A stretch of DNA of 17,051 bases from JBAZYV01 sp041658345. Lineage in GTDB: Bacteria; Patescibacteriota; Gracilibacteria; UBA1369; 2-02-FULL-48-14. Made by a program: the position numbers and the translations under genes. The notes under the pieces were generated by a model that made no database searches, was not told the origin of the DNA, and saw nothing but the letters and a program-made list of their open reading frames with translations. The stretch spans positions 1 through 17,051 of the forward strand of contig JBBAAK010000017.1 in the NCBI GenBank assembly GCA_041658345.1, read 5' to 3'. This document shows positions 9,901 through 14,067 of this stretch, in pieces (the first letter of the stretch is position 1; each line of letters opens with the position of its first letter).

Positions 9901-10227
9901 TTGGTTTGCGAGTTTCTTGATGCCTTCGCAAAGAGCCCAGACCCTTTCTTGTTTCGATGACGGAATGCTTCTTGGTTGGAACGGATCTAGATTTACCGAT
10001 GATTTTTTCATCGATTCCATTATTAAAGTCGGTATAGCATCCGGATCAATATAAGAACCAACCAAAATCCGCACCTTAATTTTATCGAGTTTTTTTGACA
10101 AAAGCTCAAATCCACAAAGATAAAAATAACCAACTTCAATGTCGAGAGCTAATGTATCATCATTTATGGCATCTGATATAGCTTGGTAAAGATTATTATG
10201 GATCTGATTGTCTATAATTCTTGGCAT
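6949..10227 (-). CDS. PLD-domain SNF2-family DNA helicase/translocase, first gene of the defence operon
   Basis: This 1092-aa cytoplasmic protein joins an N-terminal phospholipase D-like domain (about 1-200) to a SNF2 superfamily 2 ATPase. The PLD part has one HKD-type motif: H144-x-K146, then GSSNFT (161-166). The Asp expected five residues after the Lys is His/Asn. The ATPase has motif I DVVGLGKS (288-295), DEAH (361-364), SAT (393-395), motif V TDALSEGVNL (781-790) and motif VI QRVGRINRID (810-819). A charged insert (about 610-690) divides the two RecA-like lobes. The last 250 residues are not recognised. Such proteins move along DNA in restriction-like defence; a single-HKD nuclease would need to dimerise. 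The start has no Shine-Dalgarno motif. The gene heads the operon and lies 182 nt downstream of metK on the same strand. Confidence 0.92.
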   Translation of the reverse strand: MPRIIDNQIHNNLYQAISDAINDDTLALDIEVGYFYLCGFELLSKKLDKIKVRILVGSYIDPDAIPTLIMESMKKSSVNLDPFQPRSIPSSKQERVWALCEGIKKLANQTSIFDAPESQESYSILERKLEDGSLEIKMTETQAHGKCYVIHNKNAGKVFMGSSNFTYNGLIGQQEINETFDTEEKYSEYSNKFSERWSDARNIVIQEKGKSDMFLRKFKDELWMNVVPTPYLMYVRLLNEIFGAEYEIDVTSTSQATRGQYLNLSYQMDAVKMAIERLKNYDGAIIADVVGLGKSIIATTIAVNCPNLKTVIIAPPHLVPMWEDYAEEFKLRGPKVFSAGKIDEVYDKYKNSTEPILFILDEAHRYRNEDTQDYQLLHQLTRSNGENKVLILSATPFNNDPSDIFALIKLFQTPGAATLRTVENLSAKFADLANRYKTLRRFQARGAITRDQHKELDIKRDAIASELRRLLEPIIIRRSRIDLEKITRYREDLKAQKIEFSKMNDPIIREYELGEFTSIYLETIKRIVPDSKIVGGLTGARYMPTTYALDIADFTTKYPELEDIRTAQMNVASFMRKLLVMRFESSKAAFQSTLQKFIDSHQKILDWVEKKHLVPISKKAYIPSPDEMPEEDAEEINSKEQAEFVNTEVTNNKKVVFVKLEDLNEKFVPELKHDVSVLTDIYEKWFGSQSPFLSMPDPKLKQLALDIQEHLSSDPNRKIVIFSMYADTVVYVGEELQRAGVPTFVYTAQNSKSDRRIVRENFDAGIPADKQSNDFRVLVSTDALSEGVNLNRAGRVINYDIPYNPTRVIQRVGRINRIDKKMFNELFIDNYFPTEHGEKETNIRGVSTLKMQIFNSVVGNDSRTLTEDETPESFFIDEFRKATTEEESWDTAHREAYEQAKRNTETIELAKKIPMRARIVRKNRQIQVGVGVGIRGENKIYALETSGQAELVDAEKVLSHFAAKQDEIGEKTDDQFGIVFNTIKEKLFEKPPMGRMSGNRTAVVNILRSVRESQYQNYCDDLMKVVSDLDDLSEGQLKAIIRLAKNIDLSEDKLMESIIEIAPEQQVKVSLDRQNNEAKSANLLLFTQEHRI

Positions 10228-10274
10228 AATACTAATTCGATATCAGTTTACACCAATTCAAAATTCGAGGGAAA

Positions 10275-10301
10275 TTAGGCACTAGTTGCCTTATTCACCA
10301 T
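10275..10301 (-). CDS. possible 8-codon leader ORF before the defence operon
   Basis: On the minus strand, 47 nt before the helicase start, AAGGAG (10306-10311) is followed after 4 nt by ATG-GTG and a short frame, MVNKATSA, ending in TAA. The last four sense codons (GCA ACT AGT GCC) overlap an imperfect inverted repeat, GGCACTAGTTGCC, at 10278-10290 (plus strand). Few real genes here have such a ribosome site, which makes the short frame stand out. It could be a leader peptide, the remnant of a displaced gene start, or chance. A TATAAA stretch lies just upstream (10313-10318) but would be too close to serve as its -10 box. Confidence 0.3.
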   Translation of the reverse strand: MVNKATSA

Positions 10302-10325
10302 ATTTCTCCTTTTTATAATCATCCT

Positions 10326-10349
10326 CTCCACTCACAATTCATCAAATCC
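10326..10349. repeat. 24-bp dispersed direct repeat, copy 1
   Basis: This block matches 11909-11932 at 22 of 24 positions, both copies reading CTCCACTCA then AATTCAT. Copy 1 lies between the helicase start and the metK stop, and copy 2 is upstream of the riboswitch promoter, so the pair brackets the metK unit. A shorter relative (TTCAAAATTCATCAA) is at 12288-12302. Confidence 0.5.
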
Positions 10350-10373
10350 TCCCGCCCCTATTTCCACTTCCTT

Positions 10374-10408
10374 ATTACCAGTTACTAGTTACTCATTACC
10401 AGTCAATA
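10374..10408. repeat. tandem 7-bp-period repeat (RTTACYA-like) after metK
   Basis: Five heptads in register start at 10374, 10381, 10388, 10395 and 10402: ATTACCA, GTTACTA, GTTACTC, ATTACCA and GTCAATA. They lie just after the metK stop in its reading direction. The array shares the GTTA core and exact 7-bp period with the one at 189-223, so both ends of the defence-operon segment carry heptad arrays. Confidence 0.55.
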
Positions 10409-10409
10409 A

Positions 10410-11354
10410 TTATCCCCACAAAAATCCCCTTCCGAAATGACCCCATTCCGCCGTCTGTGCATAAATTGGACGTTTCAGGTTGAGGAACTTTTGTATTCCT
10501 CGCGGGGTAAGATCATATCCACGAATATCTTCCTCTTTCCCGTCAATTGTTACACTTGCCATAAGCGGTTCCGATTTTCCCAATGCGTAGGCAATTTTTG
10601 TTTTCACTTCCCGTGCCTTCCGCTTTTTCAGATAATCCACCGCAATTCGCCGCGCGATGTACGCCCCCGAGCGATCCACCTTTGTTGAATCTTTTCCCGA
10701 AAAACTTCCGCCCCCAATCGCCACTTCCGGTCCATAGTTATCAATCACAAGTTTTCTCCCTGAAAGTCCTGAGTCCGCATCGAATCCCCCCATCGTCCAT
10801 TCACCGCCAGGATTCACAAAATATTCTTCCGCAGAAATAATTTTCCTCACTAATTTTTCAAGTACTGGATTTTTTGTATTCTGAAAACTCGCCACCACCG
10901 AAATTATTCTGTTTCCCGATGTCGTCACCTGCGTTTTTCCGTCGTATGGAAATCTTTTGTATATCTCCATACATAAATTTCTCGCAAGCGCATACTCGCG
11001 AGGCATATGGCTCGGCGTATCGGCACACGCATATCCCGTCATAATTCCCTGATCGCCCGCCCCACCTCTATCCACCCCTCGTGCAATAAACGGACTCTGC
11101 TTCGCGATATTTACAATCACTTTATATCCCTTCCCAACAATATGTTTCACAATCTGCTCATGATTTACTTTCCCCCGCGATGTCACCTCTCCATTAATCG
11201 TGATGAGCCCGTGCCCACCCATCACCTCAATCGCCGCCCGCGTATTTTTATCTTTCGCGAGATATGCATCGAGAATCGAGTCGGCAATATAATCGCACAT
11301 TTTGTCCGGATGCCTCGGCGACACACACTCACATGTTTTTATTGTTTGTTTCAT
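10410..11354 (-). CDS. metK: S-adenosylmethionine synthetase, compact form
   Basis: This 314-aa enzyme makes SAM from methionine and ATP in the cytoplasm. Recognisable signatures are SPRHPDK (12-18, ATP-binding histidine region), GVDRGGAGDQG (93-103), GGFDADSGLSGRK (189-201), GGGSFSGKD (214-222) with KVDRSGAY next to it, and EWGHFGR near the C-terminus. Usual bacterial MetK is about 380-400 aa; this one is shorter by deletions between motifs, not by truncation, because all core motifs are present. The ATG at 11354 follows the stop of the 93-aa gene after one base, so they are translationally coupled. Ten in-frame residues upstream are ignored because they overlap that gene. A SAM-I riboswitch upstream should turn the unit off when SAM is plentiful. 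Confidence 0.96.
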   Translation of the reverse strand: MKQTIKTCECVSPRHPDKMCDYIADSILDAYLAKDKNTRAAIEVMGGHGLITINGEVTSRGKVNHEQIVKHIVGKGYKVIVNIAKQSPFIARGVDRGGAGDQGIMTGYACADTPSHMPREYALARNLCMEIYKRFPYDGKTQVTTSGNRIISVVASFQNTKNPVLEKLVRKIISAEEYFVNPGGEWTMGGFDADSGLSGRKLVIDNYGPEVAIGGGSFSGKDSTKVDRSGAYIARRIAVDYLKKRKAREVKTKIAYALGKSEPLMASVTIDGKEEDIRGYDLTPRGIQKFLNLKRPIYAQTAEWGHFGRGFLWG

Positions 11355-11355
11355 A

Positions 11356-11637
11356 TTATTTTTTGTATGTTGGTATAAACACAACCTGAAACTCCTCTTC
11401 TGTTTCTTTATTTATTTTCTCCAATGATTCATTGTGTACTCCCTTGAATTTTTCAAGGGCCTTCGTTAATTCATCCACGATTTCCTCTTTTGTTTTTCCC
11501 TCTGTTGAAACGAGGGTAATCAAATGTCTTTTCGTATTTTTTTCTCTATTTGATTTTCTTAACTCTTCCGCCTCCTTTCCTTGAAACGGACTTCCGAACT
11601 GTATCCGCTTTAATTCCTTCTGTTTATCTATTTCCAT
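11356..11637 (-). CDS. 93-aa hypothetical protein co-controlled with metK by SAM
   Basis: This small, highly charged protein (rich in E and K) sits between the SAM-I riboswitch and metK, with one base between its stop and the metK start. It has no signal peptide or membrane segment. The N-terminal third looks disordered and charged. The rest resembles a small alpha/beta fold: a hydrophobic strand HLITLVST, a helix EEIVDELTKALEKF, a second helix and a final strand FQVVFIPTY. I do not recognise the family. Its place inside a SAM-regulated unit suggests a link to SAM or methionine metabolism, or to MetK itself, but that is inference. The start has no Shine-Dalgarno motif and is preceded by an A-rich stretch. 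The frame is credible because of the tight coupling to metK. Confidence 0.75.
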   Translation of the reverse strand: MEIDKQKELKRIQFGSPFQGKEAEELRKSNREKNTKRHLITLVSTEGKTKEEIVDELTKALEKFKGVHNESLEKINKETEEEFQVVFIPTYKK

Positions 11638-11728
11638 ATATTTGTTTTTTATTTATTTTATTTTTTATCCTCTTCCCTCAAAACTATTCGCCTATTCGCG
11701 CGAATTAGAGAATGGTTTCAAACATCAC

Positions 11729-11754
11729 AAAAAATCTCTTTCACGAGGAAAGAG
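11729..11754 (-). terminator. intrinsic terminator of the metK riboswitch
   Basis: Read on the minus strand, CTCTTTC (748-754 of the 11-kb block, plus-strand GAAAGAG) pairs with GAAAGAG across a 5-nt loop and is followed by A and six T. An alternative pairing of GGGGAAAG (plus 11769-11776) with CTTTCCTC (plus 11745-11752), eight pairs including one G-U, would break this hairpin. SAM binding should hold GGGG in the P4 hairpin and let the terminator form. Confidence 0.9.
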
Positions 11755-11765
11755 TATTCGACCTT

Positions 11766-11868
11766 TATCTTTCCCCTAAATGGGGCTGAAGTTAGCACTT
11801 TGTCCTTTTTGGGATAAGTTGCTGGTGGGTCATGGGGTCAGTTCCCTCGCCACGCTCTTGATACTCAC
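11766..11868 (-). ncRNA. SAM-I (S-box) riboswitch aptamer controlling metK
   Basis: The minus-strand RNA shows the SAM-I core in order: UAUCAAGAG, then GAGGGA, CUGaCCC, AUGA, CC, GCAAC, GUGCUAA, UUC, a CCCC/GGGG hairpin and AAGAUA. These match the conserved J1/2, P2, kink-turn, pseudoknot and P3/P4 elements. P1 looks weak (UAUC with GAUA). An intrinsic terminator and an 8-bp competing antiterminator lie directly downstream, so this is an OFF switch at the level of transcription. The controlled unit is the 93-aa gene plus metK. Ends are given to within a few bases. Confidence 0.94.
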
Positions 11869-11885
11869 TATTCAGTTGTAATTAC

Positions 11886-11894
11886 ATTATAGCA
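11886..11894 (-). promoter_or_regulatory. extended -10 promoter of the SAM riboswitch-metK unit
   Basis: On the minus strand TGC precedes a perfect TATAAT (plus-strand ATTATA 11886-11891), giving an extended -10 element. TGGAGT 16 nt upstream is only a weak -35. The expected start near 11878 lies about 10 nt before the riboswitch. Confidence 0.75.
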
Positions 11895-11908
11895 AAAATA
11901 GAAAAACA

Positions 11909-11932
11909 CTCCACTCAAAATTCATTAAATCC
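11909..11932. repeat. 24-bp dispersed direct repeat, copy 2
   Basis: This is the second copy (22/24 identical) of the block at 10326-10349. It covers the -35 region of the riboswitch promoter. Confidence 0.5.
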
Positions 11933-11970
11933 CCACTTCTTTTTCCCCCACCATCTCATTCCCTACTCCT

Positions 11971-12038
11971 CATTCTACGATTTCTACCTACGGCAGACAG
12001 GCGCGCGTTTACCCGCCTCTGGAGGGAATCGTAGAATG
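11971..12038. repeat. inverted repeat, 12-bp perfect arms with 44-bp structured centre
   Basis: CATTCTACGATT (11971-11982) is the exact reverse complement of AATCGTAGAATG (12027-12038). The centre is C/G-rich, with a smaller GGCG/CGCC stem (12000-12003 with 12014-12017) and a CTACGGCAGACAGGC stretch. It looks like a self-contained folding element, perhaps a small non-autonomous repeat. Confidence 0.65.
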
Positions 12039-12101
12039 GTCTGTCATTCACTTTTCCACACAATTTATCCCATTTTTTATAACTCCACCTCTCTTTTCAT
12101 C

Positions 12102-12133
12102 CATAGGTGTTATGCTATAGCATAACACCTATG
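12102..12133. repeat. 32-bp perfect palindrome
   Basis: The left half CATAGGTGTTATGCTA is followed without a gap by its exact reverse complement. There is no loop and no T run on either side. It contains TTATGC and GCATAA in mirror positions, as does the palindrome at 12457-12490. Confidence 0.85.
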
Positions 12134-12229
12134 TACGTTCATCAAATACACCTAACTCATACAACCAAACGCGTTCGTTTATCAAAAACGAGCACGGTGA
12201 ATGCTACATCCATCTTCCAAAAAAAGAAA

Positions 12230-12238
12230 TGTGGATAA
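12230..12238 (-). other. DnaA-box-like nonamer
   Basis: TGTGGATAA is the exact complement of the consensus DnaA box TTATCCACA. It abuts an A/T-rich stretch, and TTTTCCACA (12052-12060) is one mismatch away from the same consensus. One perfect box could occur by chance in 17 kb. Confidence 0.3.
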
Positions 12239-12316
12239 TTTTACATCACAAAGAATTTTTTTAGTAAAATTTTTATAATTTACCCCATTCAAAATTCATC
12301 AATAAGCACATCTCTA

Positions 12317-12351
12317 ATGAAAATCTCTGTATTTTATACAGAGATTTTCAT
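12317..12351. repeat. 35-bp hairpin, 16-bp perfect arms
   Basis: ATGAAAATCTCTGTAT, loop TTT, then the exact reverse complement. It has no T run following on either strand. Confidence 0.85.
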
Positions 12352-12380
12352 AGAACACACATCATTCGAGTCTCCTCCTA

Positions 12381-12392
12381 CCCAATATTGGG
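12381..12392. repeat. 12-bp perfect palindrome CCCAATATTGGG
   Basis: A short perfect palindrome of operator size lies between two much longer ones. Its flanks do not extend the symmetry. Confidence 0.5.
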
Positions 12393-12456
12393 ATGTTGTA
12401 TATCCTGACATTATTAATTTTTCTCTTTATACTTCCCCTCCTCTCTCCACCCTTTC

Positions 12457-12490
12457 TTACATTATGCCCACGATCGTGGGCATAATGTAA
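12457..12490. repeat. 34-bp perfect palindrome downstream of xseB
   Basis: The left half TTACATTATGCCCACGA is followed directly by its exact reverse complement. It lies 47 nt after the xseB stop in the reading direction. No T run follows, so it may protect the mRNA end or bind a protein, not stop transcription alone. Confidence 0.85.
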
Positions 12491-12537
12491 TGTTAAAATA
12501 TTTCCACTTTTCTATTCCCTTTCTTTACATATTTATA

Positions 12538-12744
12538 CTACTCCTCTATCTCCCTCTTTATATCCTTAAATTCATTCTCCACTTCCTTCAATCTTGTTTT
12601 GCTTAATTTGATAAGTGCTGAAGCTTGTTTCACTTTTTCGAGCGCTTCCTCCACATCCAATTCTTCTTGTGTATTAAACCACTCGAGAATCTTTTCTATC
12701 TCCTTTAATTGATCTTTAAATTGTTTTGATTCCTTTTTCGCCAT
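12538..12744 (-). CDS. xseB: exodeoxyribonuclease VII small subunit
   Basis: This 68-aa helical protein matches the XseB family in length and pattern: an early FKDQLKEIEKILEWF helix, an acidic turn with LDVEEALEKVKQASALIKLSKTRL and a charged C-terminal helix. XseB subunits bind the large subunit XseA and are needed for the exonuclease that digests single-stranded DNA to short oligonucleotides. The gene starts 2 nt after the xseA stop in the same operon, which is the usual partner order. No Shine-Dalgarno motif is seen. The gene ends at TAG 12538-12540 and is followed by the palindrome-rich region. Confidence 0.92.
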   Translation of the reverse strand: MAKKESKQFKDQLKEIEKILEWFNTQEELDVEEALEKVKQASALIKLSKTRLKEVENEFKDIKREIEE

Positions 12745-12746
12745 AA

Positions 12747-13868
12747 TTATATAGTAACACGATCGACTATTGATTCGACACTTCCATCACTCAATTGAAC
12801 ATTCAACGAATCCCCTTTTTCCAAACCTCGAACATTTTTCACCACTTTTCCTCCTTTTCGCACTATCGAATATCCAAATTTCAATTGGCGTGTTGGATCA
12901 TTAAATTTTATCGTCTGTTCGGCAAATGCAATTTTTTGTTTTACTGCTTCTATCCGCTCCGCGGTGTGATCGAGAAGTGAACTCCATGATAATTCCAAAT
13001 CCGCATAAATCCTTTTAATCTCTTGTGCAACGCGGGTGAGAATTTGTGACATCTGACCAATTTTTGCGTACGCCTCTTGCCACGAACGATTAATAAGATG
13101 TGTTGCGGCAGTGGGAGTGGAAACCATTACGTCTGCGGCAAGCGCAACAAGCGGAATATCTTTATCGTGTCCGATTCCCGCAATGACAGGAACCGGAAAG
13201 TTCACCACTTCCCGGACAAGCGCTTCATTATTAAATGCCTGAAGCGATTCCAACGATCCTCCCCCGCGAATAATGACAAGCACCTCAATATCTTTTTTCT
13301 TTAGTGTGTGTATTGCTTCAATGAGCGATTTCACCGCTTGTTGTCCCTCAACGCGCGAATCCACTAAATTCACTTGATATCCAAATTTCCCTAAATTATT
13401 TACAAAATCATGAATGACCGCTCCTTCCCGAGATGTGATGACTCCAATTTTATGGATAAGTTCCGGAAGCGGACGTTTTCGTTCAGGAGCGAATAATCCT
13501 TCTTTTTCAAGTTTCTTTTTTAACTCGTCATATGCTTTTTTGAGCGCCCCCTCACCGCGAAGTTCAATAGTGTCCGCTACAAAAGAAAATCTCCCCGTTG
13601 GAGCGTATATTTGCGGATGACCGATAAGCAACAATTCCATTCCCACCTCCATATTGATTCCGCACCGCATATAATTCCCCTTCCATATCACCGAGCTCAT
13701 CACCGCATCACTATTTTGATCTTTCAGCGAAAAATATACATGACCCGAAACCGCTTTCTGCACCTGCGACACTTCGCCGATCAATTTAATTTCTTCACGT
13801 TTCAAAAACGTGTTTAATATCTCAATATATTCTGAGACAGTAAAAATTTTTTCTGTTGGCTCACTCAT
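12747..13868 (-). CDS. xseA: exodeoxyribonuclease VII large subunit
   Basis: This 373-aa protein is the catalytic subunit of exonuclease VII. The N-terminal 105 residues form the OB-fold nucleic-acid-binding domain (tVSEYIEILN...GEVSQVQKAVSGHVYFSLKD). The catalytic domain shows KIGVITSREGAVIHDF, IIRGGGSLESLQAFNNE, IAGIGHDKD and ADVMVSTPTAATHL, all family signatures. It is shorter than the usual 400-450 aa; the loss is in the C-terminal coiled-coil stalk. TATAAT (plus-strand 13878-13883) lies 9 nt before its ATG, overlapping the stop of the S4 gene, and could be an internal near-leaderless promoter. xseB follows at once. Confidence 0.95.
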   Translation of the reverse strand: MSEPTEKIFTVSEYIEILNTFLKREEIKLIGEVSQVQKAVSGHVYFSLKDQNSDAVMSSVIWKGNYMRCGINMEVGMELLLIGHPQIYAPTGRFSFVADTIELRGEGALKKAYDELKKKLEKEGLFAPERKRPLPELIHKIGVITSREGAVIHDFVNNLGKFGYQVNLVDSRVEGQQAVKSLIEAIHTLKKKDIEVLVIIRGGGSLESLQAFNNEALVREVVNFPVPVIAGIGHDKDIPLVALAADVMVSTPTAATHLINRSWQEAYAKIGQMSQILTRVAQEIKRIYADLELSWSSLLDHTAERIEAVKQKIAFAEQTIKFNDPTRQLKFGYSIVRKGGKVVKNVRGLEKGDSLNVQLSDGSVESIVDRVTI

Positions 13869-13879
13869 AGATGTTTTTA

Positions 13880-14059
13880 TTATACCCGAAATCGAACTTC
13901 CACTTTATCTTTCTCTTCCACCTTGTCGCCAAGCACCGCACACTTACCATTTATAAAAACCCGCTTTTTCTTGATAAGCTCGTCAATTTCTCTTCGTGTA
14001 GAATTTTTTTCACGTGCTAAATATTTATTAACCCGCATTGGGAATATTGGTTCTTCCAT
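13880..14059 (-). CDS. stand-alone S4-domain RNA-binding protein (RsuA/RluB N-terminus-like)
   Basis: This 59-aa protein is little more than one S4 domain: MRVNKYLAREKNSTRREIDELI followed by KKRVFINGKCAVLGDKVEEKDKVEV, shown here as two parts. The pattern is that of the N-terminal domain of 16S/23S pseudouridine synthases of the RsuA/RluB type. The catalytic domain is absent: the frame ends normally at TAA and the next gene begins 11 nt later. It probably binds structured RNA, perhaps on the ribosome. I chose the ATG at 14059, 8 nt after the flavoprotein stop; a longer frame to 14122 would overlap that gene and shows no family match in the extra part. Confidence 0.8.
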   Translation of the reverse strand: MEEPIFPMRVNKYLAREKNSTRREIDELIKKKRVFINGKCAVLGDKVEEKDKVEVRFRV

Positions 14060-14067
14060 AGTAATAA

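Larger units (their letters stand above)
11638..12537. other. 900-bp gene-free region: riboswitch leader and palindrome cluster
   Basis: No convincing protein gene is seen on either strand. The right part (11729-11894) is the metK promoter, riboswitch and terminator, followed on the minus strand by an A/T-rich leader holding a 12-bp palindrome ATTCGCGCGAAT (11694-11705). The part 11971-12490 holds five inverted repeats or palindromes of unrelated sequence, one perfect DnaA-box-like nonamer and a very A/T-rich stretch (12236-12283). None of the palindromes is followed by a T run, so ordinary terminators do not explain them. Confidence 0.7.

Noticed and set aside
393..10227. Calling the operon DISARM or BREX
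   Set aside because: SNF2 helicase and adenine methylase are shared with those systems, but DrmA/DrmB, PglZ, BrxC and BrxL are absent and the PLD domain is fused to the helicase.
227..10409. Integration of the defence operon at tRNA-Gln as a mobile element
   Set aside because: No integrase and no repeat of the tRNA 3' end were found on the far side; only the heptad arrays recur.
12121..12264. Plus-strand open stretch coding for a protein-like tail (ending IILHHKEFF)
   Set aside because: It begins inside a palindrome, has no usable start codon and no family match; at most a gene remnant.
12317..12351. Treating the 35-bp hairpin as an intrinsic terminator
   Set aside because: Neither strand has a T run after the hairpin, and no gene ends within 150 bp of it.
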